The notes under the pieces: model-generated | What the model was told of the DNA's origin: nothing | Database searches by the model: none | Seen by the model: only the letters and a program-made list of their open reading frames with translations | Position numbers and translations under genes: made by a program | Origin: Paracoccus sp. (in: a-proteobacteria) | GTDB lineage: Bacteria; Pseudomonadota; Alphaproteobacteria; Rhodobacterales; Rhodobacteraceae | Reading direction: 5' to 3' | Assembly: GCF_030538755.1 (NCBI RefSeq) | Contig: NZ_JAUNTJ010000005.1 | Location: forward strand, 1 to 64,000 | DNA: 64,000 nucleotides | Part shown: positions 36,757-43,958 of the stretch, in pieces | How the letters are laid out: each line of letters begins with the position of its first letter | Numbering within the stretch: position 1 is the first letter of the stretch

Positions 36757-38334
36757 TTAGTCAAAGGAAACCGCTGGAATCCGCGGCTGGTTTTCAGGAT
36801 GAACGGCGATATTGACGCCCTTGCGGGTCGCATAGGCCAGCACCTGATTATGCACATTCAGCAACACCCGGTCTTCCTGAACCTTGTTCCAGATCTCGTT
36901 GATGGTGTTGTTGCGGTGCGCCTCGTCCACGTCCGAGGACAGGCTGTCGATCTTTGCATCCACATCCGCATCGGAATAGTTCGAGGCGTTCCAGCCACCC
37001 AGTTGGTCGGTCTTGCTGTGGATCAGGAAGTCGAACACATATTGGCTGTCGAACGGCGGCACACCCCAGCCCATCATGAAGAAATCGGCCTCGCCATTCT
37101 GGACGACGGGGAAATGCAGGCTGCGGTTTTGGGCAACCAGATTGGCGCGCACGCCGATGCGGCCCAACATGCCGACATAGGCCTGACAGATCGCCTCGTC
37201 GTTCAGATAGCGGTCGTTGGGGCAATGCAGATCAAGGCTGAACCCGTTGGGATAGCCCGCATCGGCCAGCAACTGCTTGGCGCGGTCGTAATCCGGTGCC
37301 GCATAGGCGTTCAGTTCCTCGGTCCAGCCGTTGGCAAAGGGCGGCACGGCAACGCCCGAAGGATCGCTTTGCCCGCGCATCACCACCTGCCTGATCGCAT
37401 CACGATCCAGCGCCAGCCAAAAGGCTTCGCGCACCTCGGGCTTTTTGAACGGGTTTTCCGTGGTATCGCCCGAACGCAGCTTGTCCGACCCCATGTCATA
37501 GCTGAAATAGATCGAACGGTTTTCCGGCCCGGTGGTCACGGTCACGCTGTCGGTCTGTTCCAGACGCTGGATGTCCTGCACCGGCACATCCTGCACAAAG
37601 TCGATCTCGCCCGACAGCAGGGCGGCGACGCGGGTCGCGGCCTCTTTGATCGGGGTATAGACGATTTCCGTCACCGCGGGCGTTTCGTCCCAGTGACCGT
37701 CGAAATGGGCCAGGACGGTGCGCACCTCGGGGTCGCGGCTGACCAGCCTGTAGGGGCCGGTGCCGTTGGTGTTGCGGACGGCAAAGTTATCCTCGCCGGC
37801 GGCAAAGTTCTGCGGCGCGACGACGTTGTTTGCCTCGGTCCAGCCCTGATCCACCATGAAGGTGTTGGTCAGGTTCTGCGGATAGATCGGCGCGGGGCCG
37901 TTCATCCTGATGCGAACGGTGTAATCGCCATCCGCCTCGACGCTTTCCACGGCAGCGTGCAGCGCCTTGAAGTCAGAGGTTTCAGCCTTGGCCCGGTTCA
38001 GCGAAAACACCACATCCTCGGCGGTGAAATCGGCGCCATCGTGGAATTTCACCCCCTCGCGCAGCTTGAACACCCAGATCGACGGGTCTTCCGGGTCCAC
38101 CGACCATTCCGTCGCCAGACGCGGGGTCAGCGTGCCGTCCACATCGCGGCCCAGCAGCGTTTCATAGACATTGTGCAGCAGGGTCAGCGTCGGGCCTTCG
38201 TTCTGGGCGTGCGGGTCCATGGTCAGCGCATCGGCGCTGCGCGCCCAGCGCAGCGTTTCGGCCTGCGCGGCCCCCAGCGTCAGCGCCAGAGCGACCGCCG
38301 TCGATGCGGCCATGCGCGCGGATATGGTCATCAT
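36757..38334 (-). CDS. Family 5 extracellular solute-binding protein of the peptide-type ABC transporter
   Basis: The 525-residue periplasmic protein has a signal peptide (MAASTAVALALTLGAAQA, then ETLRWARSADALTMDPHAQN). It contains LKLREGVKFHDGADFTAEDV-like FKLREGVKFHDGADFTAEDV and LFSYD-type IYFSYDMGSDKL, typical of DppA/OppA family 5. The ligand (peptide, opine, glutathione or similar) cannot be told. The adjacent proline catabolism genes make amino-acid-containing substrates plausible but not proven. Confidence 0.92.
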   Translation of the reverse strand: MMTISARMAASTAVALALTLGAAQAETLRWARSADALTMDPHAQNEGPTLTLLHNVYETLLGRDVDGTLTPRLATEWSVDPEDPSIWVFKLREGVKFHDGADFTAEDVVFSLNRAKAETSDFKALHAAVESVEADGDYTVRIRMNGPAPIYPQNLTNTFMVDQGWTEANNVVAPQNFAAGEDNFAVRNTNGTGPYRLVSRDPEVRTVLAHFDGHWDETPAVTEIVYTPIKEAATRVAALLSGEIDFVQDVPVQDIQRLEQTDSVTVTTGPENRSIYFSYDMGSDKLRSGDTTENPFKKPEVREAFWLALDRDAIRQVVMRGQSDPSGVAVPPFANGWTEELNAYAAPDYDRAKQLLADAGYPNGFSLDLHCPNDRYLNDEAICQAYVGMLGRIGVRANLVAQNRSLHFPVVQNGEADFFMMGWGVPPFDSQYVFDFLIHSKTDQLGGWNASNYSDADVDAKIDSLSSDVDEAHRNNTINEIWNKVQEDRVLLNVHNQVLAYATRKGVNIAVHPENQPRIPAVSFD

Positions 38335-38423
38335 TTCCTGTTTTCCCTGTTGTTTGTTTACGCAACCGTCATGCTAGGCCCAAAGTGCCATCCGGGCAAG
38401 CAGGCGGGCCACGTTCCCGCGCG

Positions 38424-38888
38424 TCAGGCGCTGGTCCAGCCCTGTTCCACCACCGCCTCCATCGCGACGAAACTGGAACTGGCGGCGACATGCGGCAGGG
38501 CCGAGATCTTTTCGGCCATCACCTGCCGGAATTGCGCCATATCGTGCGACCGCACCTTCAGCAGGTAATCAAAGCCGCCCGCGATCATGTAACATTCCTC
38601 GATTTCCGCGATCCGGCGCACCTGTTCGTTGAACTGCGCCAGCGCCTTTTCGCGGGTGTCGCTTAGCCGGACCTGCATAAAGGTGACATGGGTCAGCCCC
38701 AGCTTCAGCGGCGACAGCATGGCGCGATAGCCGGTTATCAGGCCCATCTCCTCTAGCTGGCGGATGCGCAGGGCGACGGGGGTTTTCGACAGGCCGACCT
38801 TGCGCGCCAGCTCGCTGATCGGGATGCGGGCATTGGCGACCAGTTCGGCCAGAATCTTGCGGTTGGTCGGGTCAAGCTGGTCGGTCAT
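38424..38888 (-). CDS. putR: Lrp/AsnC-family regulator, probably PutR
   Basis: The 154-residue protein has an N-terminal helix-turn-helix (LDPTNRKILAELVANARIPI, SELARKVGLSKTPVALRIRQ) and a C-terminal RAM ligand-sensing domain (THVTFMQVRLSDTREKALAQ, CYMIAGGFDYLLKVRSHDMA). It is divergent from putA, as in Rhodobacter and Agrobacterium where PutR activates putA with proline. PutA here has no ribbon-helix-helix, consistent with control by a separate regulator. The specific identity is inferred from position. Confidence 0.85.
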   Translation of the reverse strand: MTDQLDPTNRKILAELVANARIPISELARKVGLSKTPVALRIRQLEEMGLITGYRAMLSPLKLGLTHVTFMQVRLSDTREKALAQFNEQVRRIAEIEECYMIAGGFDYLLKVRSHDMAQFRQVMAEKISALPHVAASSSFVAMEAVVEQGWTSA

Positions 38889-38994
38889 GGCTGAAAATGC
38901 CCGTAATTATGGTTGGTTCGACTGCAATAATGGCCCGCTTTGGTCACATCGTCCAGCCATGCCGCGCTATTGTGTCGCAAACGGGGAACCTGCC
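38889..38994. promoter_or_regulatory. putR-putA divergent control region
   Basis: These 106 bases are the only space for both promoters and PutR sites. The AT-rich part at 38902-38937 contains two similar words, GTAATTATGG and GCAATAATGG, about 24 bases apart (roughly two helical turns). They may be Lrp-type half-sites. A GGGGAA stretch (about 38982-38987) is the putA ribosome site. Confidence 0.45.
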
Positions 38995-41900
38995 ATGACC
39001 GATCTTGCCGCCTTTACTCTTGATGCCAAATTCCGCGACGAACCGGCGCTGCTGGATGATCTGATCGCCCGCGCCGCCCTGCCCGCCGATCTGCGCGCCC
39101 GCATATCGGCCCGCGGCGCCGATCTGGTCCGCCGCATCCGGGCCGAGGCAAAACCGACGCTGATGGAACATTTCCTGGCCGAATACGGCCTGTCCACCCG
39201 CGAAGGCGTGGCGCTGATGTGCCTGGCCGAGGCGATGCTGCGCGTCCCCGACGCCAGCACCATCGACGCGCTGATCGAGGACAAGATCGCCCCCTCTGAC
39301 TGGGGCCGCCATCTGGGCAGCGCGTCATCGTCGCTGGTGAATGCCTCGACATGGGCCTTGATGCTGACCGGCAAGGTGCTGGACGACGACCAGCCCGGCA
39401 TCGCGGGCACGCTGCGCGGCGCGATCCGGCGGCTGGGCGAACCCGTGATCCGCACCGCCGTCGGCCGCGCCATGCGGGAAATGGGGCGGCAGTTCGTGCT
39501 GGGCCAGACCATCACCGACGCGCTGACCCGCGCCCGATCGCGCGAGGCGCAGGGCTTTACCTACAGCTACGACATGCTGGGCGAGGCGGCGATGACCGCC
39601 GATGACGCCGCCCGCTATGCCCGCGATTACGCCGATGCCATCGCCGCCATCGCGCGGGCCTGCGACAAAGGCTCGGTTCAGGCCAACCCCGGCATCTCGA
39701 TCAAGCTGTCGGCCCTGCATCCCCGATACGAGGTGGCGCAGGAACCCCGCGTCATGGCCGAGCTGGTGCCGGTGGTGCTGAGGCTGGCGCAGCAGGCCAG
39801 GGCGGCGGGCATGGGCCTGAACATCGACGCCGAGGAACAGGACCGGCTGGTGCTGTCGCTGCGGGTGATCCGGGCGGTGCTGGCCGACCCCTCGCTGGCG
39901 GGCTGGGACGGGTTCGGCGTCGTGGTGCAGGCCTATGGCAAGCGCGCCGGGCAGGTGATCGACTGGCTGCACGCCACCGCCACCCGGCTGGACCGCCGCA
40001 TCATGGTGCGGCTGGTCAAGGGCGCCTATTGGGACACCGAAATCAAGCGCGCCCAGGTCGAGGGCCTGCCGGGCTTTGCCCTGTTCACCAGCAAGACCGC
40101 CACCGATGTCAGCTATATCGCGCTGGCGAAACGGCTGCTGGGCTATGCCGACCGCATCTATCCGCAATTCGCCACCCATAACGCCCATACCGTCGCCGCC
40201 GTGCTGGAAATGGCGGGCGACACGGCGTTCGAATTTCAGCGCCTGCATGGCATGGGCGAACGGCTGCATGACATCGTGCTGGCGGAAACCGGCGGGCGCT
40301 GCCGCATCTATGCGCCGGTGGGGGCGCATCGCGATCTGCTGGCCTATCTGGTGCGCCGCCTGCTGGAAAACGGCGCGAACAGCAGTTTCGTGCATCAGAT
40401 CGTCGATGAAACGGTCAGCCCCGACACCATCGCCGCCGATCCCTTTGCCGCGCTGGCGGATGCCCGCCCCCCCGCCAGCCTGCGCGCGCCCGATGCGATC
40501 TTTGGCGCAGAGCGGTGCAATTCGGCGGGCTTTGACCTGACCGACGCCGACACGCTGGCGCGGATCAACGCCGCCTGCGACGTGGCCATCCCCGATGCCG
40601 CGCCGGTCACGGTGACGCCGGCGCAGGGCCAGCCGCGCCCGGTCGTGAACCCCGCCACCGGCGCGGTGGTGGCGCAGGTGCAGGATGCGACGGCGGATCA
40701 GGCGGCGCAGGCCATCGCCGACGCCCGCCCGTGGGATGCCGCCCCCGCCGATCGCGCCGCCGTTCTGCGCCGCGCCGCCGATCTGTATCAGGAAAACTTT
40801 GGCCCGATCTTCGCCGCCCTGACCGCCGAGGCGGGCAAGACCCTGCCCGACGCCGTGGGCGAGCTGCGCGAGGCGGTGGATTTCCTGCGCTATTACGCCG
40901 CCCAAGGCACCGCGGGCGGCACCGGCACGCCGCGCGGCATCATCACGGCGATCAGCCCGTGGAACTTTCCTCTGGCGATCTTCACCGGCCAGATCGCGGC
41001 GGCGCTGATGGCGGGCAATGCCGTGCTGGCCAAACCGGCCGAGCAAACCCCGCTGATCGCCGCCATCGCCGTGCGGCTGCTGCATCAGGCCGGAGTGCCC
41101 GCCCCCGCGCTGCAACTGTTGCCCGGCGAGGGCGCGACGGTGGGCGCGGCGCTGACCGGCGATGCGCGGATCGGGGGCGTGGTGTTCACCGGCTCGACCG
41201 AAACGGCGCAGACCATCGCCCGCAGCATGGCCGACCACATGGCCCCCGGCACGCCGCTGATCGCGGAAACCGGCGGGCTGAACGCGATGATCGTGGACAG
41301 CACCGCCCTGCCCGAACAGGCGGTGCGCGATGTGGTGGCCTCGGCCTTCCGCTCTGCCGGGCAACGCTGCTCGGCCCTGCGCTGCCTGTATGTGCAGGAC
41401 GACATCGCCCCGCAGTTGATCGACATGATCCGCGGCGCGATGGAGGAACTGCGCCTCGGCGATCCGCGCGATCTGGCCACCGATGTCGGCCCGGTGATCG
41501 ACGCGGCCGCGCAGGCCGACATCGCCGCCTATCTGAGCGCGCAATCGGGCCGGGTGCTGCACCAGATCACCGCGCCCGCGCAGGAACAGGGCCATTTCAT
41601 CGCCCCCACCCTGCTGCGCGTGGATGGCATCGACGATCTGACCCGCGAAGTCTTTGGCCCGGTCCTGCATGTCGCCCGCTTTCGCGCCGGTGATCTGCCG
41701 CGCGTGATCGCCGCGATCAACGCGCGCGGCTATGGGCTGACCTTCGGGCTGCACAGCCGCATCGACACCCGCGTGCAGCAGATCGCCGAGGCGGTGCATT
41801 GCGGCAATATCTACGTCAACCGCAACCAGATCGGCGCGGTGGTCGGCAGCCAGCCCTTTGGCGGCGAGGGGCTGTCGGGGACCGGGCCAAAGGCGGGCGG

Positions 41901-42435
41901 GCCGCTGTATCTGCCGCAGTTCAGCGCCCCCGATACGGCCCCCGCCCTTGACCCGACCCCCGCCCCCGATGCGACCACGACAGGCGGCTGGACAACAGAT
42001 GCCGACCTGGGCGCACTGGCCGCCCGCCTGACCGGCGGCGACCCGCCGCGCCTGTCCGAAACCCTGATGCCCGGCCCCACGGGCGAGCTGAACCGGCTGG
42101 CCACCTATGCCCGCCCGCCGGTGCTGTGCCTTGGCCCCGGCCCGCAGATGGCAGCGGCGCAGGCGCAGGCGGTGCGCGATCTGGGCGGGCAGGCGGTGAC
42201 GGCGGATGGCGCGATCCCGCCGCAGGCGCTGCGCGATCTGCCCGGCCTGTCGGCGGCGATCTGGTGGGGCGACACCGCGCAAGCCCGCGCCTATGCGCAG
42301 GCACTGGCCGCGCGTCAGGGTGCCATCACGCAACTGCTGACCACCGCCCCGACCCCGGCGCAGGTGCTGCACGAACGGCATCTCTGCGTCGATACCACCG
42401 CCGCAGGCGGCAACGCGGCGCTGCTGGCGGGTTAG
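38995..42435 (+). CDS. putA: Bifunctional proline dehydrogenase / L-glutamate-gamma-semialdehyde dehydrogenase PutA
   Basis: This 1,146-residue flavoenzyme oxidises proline to glutamate in two channelled steps. Residues about 60-450 form the proline dehydrogenase barrel (QGFTYSYDMLGEAAMTADDA, NPGISIKLSALHPRYE, MGLNIDAEEQDRL, MVRLVKGAYWDTEIKRAQ, ATHNAHTVAAVLEMA). Residues about 550-980 form the aldehyde dehydrogenase (ISPWNFPLAIFTGQIAAAL, VVFTGSTETAQTIARSM, catalytic Glu in LIAETGGLNAMIV, catalytic Cys in FRSAGQRCSALRCLYVQ). A C-terminal ALDH-like domain follows to residue 1146. No N-terminal DNA-binding domain is present. ATG 38995 with GGGGAA upstream is chosen over the longer frame into putR. 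Confidence 0.96.
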   Translation: MTDLAAFTLDAKFRDEPALLDDLIARAALPADLRARISARGADLVRRIRAEAKPTLMEHFLAEYGLSTREGVALMCLAEAMLRVPDASTIDALIEDKIAPSDWGRHLGSASSSLVNASTWALMLTGKVLDDDQPGIAGTLRGAIRRLGEPVIRTAVGRAMREMGRQFVLGQTITDALTRARSREAQGFTYSYDMLGEAAMTADDAARYARDYADAIAAIARACDKGSVQANPGISIKLSALHPRYEVAQEPRVMAELVPVVLRLAQQARAAGMGLNIDAEEQDRLVLSLRVIRAVLADPSLAGWDGFGVVVQAYGKRAGQVIDWLHATATRLDRRIMVRLVKGAYWDTEIKRAQVEGLPGFALFTSKTATDVSYIALAKRLLGYADRIYPQFATHNAHTVAAVLEMAGDTAFEFQRLHGMGERLHDIVLAETGGRCRIYAPVGAHRDLLAYLVRRLLENGANSSFVHQIVDETVSPDTIAADPFAALADARPPASLRAPDAIFGAERCNSAGFDLTDADTLARINAACDVAIPDAAPVTVTPAQGQPRPVVNPATGAVVAQVQDATADQAAQAIADARPWDAAPADRAAVLRRAADLYQENFGPIFAALTAEAGKTLPDAVGELREAVDFLRYYAAQGTAGGTGTPRGIITAISPWNFPLAIFTGQIAAALMAGNAVLAKPAEQTPLIAAIAVRLLHQAGVPAPALQLLPGEGATVGAALTGDARIGGVVFTGSTETAQTIARSMADHMAPGTPLIAETGGLNAMIVDSTALPEQAVRDVVASAFRSAGQRCSALRCLYVQDDIAPQLIDMIRGAMEELRLGDPRDLATDVGPVIDAAAQADIAAYLSAQSGRVLHQITAPAQEQGHFIAPTLLRVDGIDDLTREVFGPVLHVARFRAGDLPRVIAAINARGYGLTFGLHSRIDTRVQQIAEAVHCGNIYVNRNQIGAVVGSQPFGGEGLSGTGPKAGGPLYLPQFSAPDTAPALDPTPAPDATTTGGWTTDADLGALAARLTGGDPPRLSETLMPGPTGELNRLATYARPPVLCLGPGPQMAAAQAQAVRDLGGQAVTADGAIPPQALRDLPGLSAAIWWGDTAQARAYAQALAARQGAITQLLTTAPTPAQVLHERHLCVDTTAAGGNAALLAG

Positions 42436-42438
42436 CGG

Positions 42439-42485
42439 TTGCAACGGGGCATCTCAGGCAAATCGCCCGCGATGCCCCGCTGCAA
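42439..42485 (+). terminator. Hairpin after putA
   Basis: Arms TTGCAACGGGGCATC (42439-42453) and GATGCCCCGCTGCAA (42471-42485) pair over 15 bases with one mismatch around a 17-base loop, starting 3 bases after the putA stop. It is followed by an A run, not a T run, so it is not a canonical intrinsic terminator. It may stabilise the putA 3' end. Confidence 0.5.
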
Positions 42486-42508
42486 TAAAAAATCATGGTA
42501 TCAATAGC

Positions 42509-42871
42509 TTAAATCAGCCCGAAACAACGCCCGGCAGCCATATAGTGGATGCGCCGCACCGCGACGGTATCGGCCAGATGATGGTCGAACCGCGCCGTGC
42601 GGCATTCATCGGCCAGACAGGGCACACCCTTGTCCGCATCACGGCCCCGCGTCTGTTCGACCACATCGAAATAGCGGCACCCCAGCCGCGCCGCCATCTG
42701 CGCCAGCCGGTCGTTAAAGGCCAGATGCATCCGGTTCTGTTCGGCTTCGGTCAGGATCATCGGCAGAACCCGCCTTTCGGCATGTGCCCGCCGGATCGTC
42801 CCGGCATCGCTGATGATCCGCGACACATAGCGGGCCGCAAAACCGCACGGGTGCAGCGCGGTCAGGTTCAT
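42509..42871 (-). CDS. Short unknown ORF abutting the CRISPR array, probably a gene remnant
   Basis: This 120-residue frame starts at ATG 42871, three bases from the first CRISPR repeat. I do not recognise it. The sequence looks like real protein rather than a shadow (RVLPMILTEAEQNRMHLAFN, DRLAQMAARLGCRYFDVVEQ, RFDHHLADTVAVRRIHYMAA). It begins abruptly at the array edge. It may be the C-terminal end of a longer gene whose 5' part was lost when the CRISPR locus formed or was rearranged here. No promoter or ribosome site is evident, since the upstream bases are CRISPR repeats. Confidence 0.4.
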   Translation of the reverse strand: MNLTALHPCGFAARYVSRIISDAGTIRRAHAERRVLPMILTEAEQNRMHLAFNDRLAQMAARLGCRYFDVVEQTRGRDADKGVPCLADECRTARFDHHLADTVAVRRIHYMAAGRCFGLI

Positions 42872-42874
42872 GCC

Positions 42875-43391
42875 CGGTTCATCCCCGCGTGTGCGGGGAA
42901 CAGGAACCCATTCCCGAAGGGTGGTATAACGTCGCCGGTTCATCCCCGCGTGTGCGGGGAACAGCATCCCCGATGCGTCCGCGACCACCAGGGCTTCGGT
43001 TCATCCCCGCGTGTGCGGGGAACAGATTGACTGTGAAGACCCCAAAGGGTTCCACGTCGGTTCATCCCCGCGTGTGCGGGGAACAGAAAGGTTCGTGACC
43101 TGTCGCGCCTGTCCATTCCGGTTCATCCCCGCGTGTGCGGGGAACAGGCGCCAAGGAACAGCCCAAGCCCCGTTGCCAACGGTTCATCCCCGCGTGTGCG
43201 GGGAACAGTTCCTCCGGGCCGATGCTGACCTCCAGGTTGGCGGTTCATCCCCGCGTGTGCGGGGAACAGAGCAAACCCGCCGCCGCCGTCAAATCCGCCC
43301 CCGGTTCATCCCCGCGTGTGCGGGGAACAGCGCAGCCAGAGTTTTTTCAGATCAGAGCAGACCGGTTCATCCCCGCGTGTGCGGGGAACAG
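42875..43391 (-). CRISPR. Type I-E CRISPR array, 9 repeats and 8 spacers
   Basis: A 29-base repeat (plus strand starts CGGTTCATCCCCGCG, ends GTGCGGGGAACAG) occurs at 42875, 42936, 42997, 43058, 43119, 43180, 43241, 43302 and 43363 with an exact 61-base period, so each of the eight spacers is 32 bases. All repeats appear identical. The repeat is the subtype I-E family (E. coli-like GTTCCCC...GGGGAT...ACCG stem). By comparison with known I-E repeats the transcribed strand is the minus strand, so the leader should lie to the right of 43391. No cas gene is visible in the window. The spacers do not resemble other parts of the window on reading. Apparent proteins across the array are artefacts of the repeat. 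Confidence 0.97.
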
Positions 43392-43460
43392 ACTTCCCAT
43401 AAGCGACTGATTATCATCAACTAACACAACACCTCGAATAGCACCAGATAAATGACCCCT
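43392..43460 (-). promoter_or_regulatory. Probable CRISPR leader
   Basis: The 69 bases right of the last repeat are clearly AT-richer than their surroundings (for example ATAAGCGACTGATTATCATC). They lie on the side where the leader of an array transcribed on the minus strand should be. If so, the spacer at 43331-43362 is the newest. The left side lacks such a stretch. Confidence 0.55.
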
Positions 43461-43583
43461 TATACCTCGCCGACAAACACCACCCCTTTTCGGCGTCGTA
43501 GCCCAGGCTGGGGCAGATTGTGCTGTCGTCCATTACAGGGCAGAGCGTTAAGGTGGTGCGGCGCCAGTCGGGCCAATCTTGGG

Positions 43584-43898
43584 TCAAGGCGGCGATCTCG
43601 GGGGTGGATTGATCGGGCAGGTCCAGCCCGTGCTGGCCGCGGCCTGTTCAAAGTCGGGCACCATCGCCCGGCACGGCCCGCACCACGGTGCCCAGAAATC
43701 CACCAGCAGCGGCAGATCATCGCCCCGCGCCGCCTTGCCCGGCGTGGCGAAATCCACCGCCACCGAACAGGCCGGGATCAGCGCCGCCCAGCAGACCCCG
43801 CATTTCGGCCCCTGCGCCAGCCGATCATCCGGCACCCGGTTGGCCTGCGCGCAATCCAGACAGATCAGCGTTTTCGGCTGTGACGTGGCACCCCCCGT
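43584..43898 (-). pseudogene. trxC: Truncated thioredoxin TrxC remnant
   Basis: On the minus strand the frame reads [40 protein letters not shown], then [32 protein letters not shown]. This is thioredoxin 2 (TrxC): N-terminal zinc finger with two CxxC motifs and the WCGPC active site. It is broken at both ends. No ATG, GTG or TTG lies between the upstream in-frame stop (43899-43901) and the first CxxC. After FEQAAAS the thioredoxin fold stops and unrelated sequence follows to TGA near 43584. The next 120 bases toward the CRISPR array show another short protein-like fragment (PDWRRTTLTLCPVMDDSTIC) that I cannot place, also frameshifted. Confidence 0.75.
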
Positions 43899-43958
43899 TC
43901 AGCGCAGCCAGCCTCTGCCCTGCAACGCCGCAGCCCGGCGCAACGTTGCAAGGCCCGC

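Noticed and set aside
39325-42444. Open frame of about 1,040 codons antisense to putA
   Set aside because: It mirrors putA codon bias, has no recognisable domain and has low-complexity His/Gln/Arg composition. putA is fully supported.
42439-42485. Calling the putA hairpin a classical intrinsic terminator
   Set aside because: The stem is good, but an A run rather than a T run follows on the plus strand, and no T run follows on the minus strand. It is kept only as a probable 3' hairpin.
42889-43424. Repetitive 'proteins' such as HPRVCGEQ...SSPRVRGT across 42.9-43.4 kb
   Set aside because: These are translations of the CRISPR repeats, not genes.
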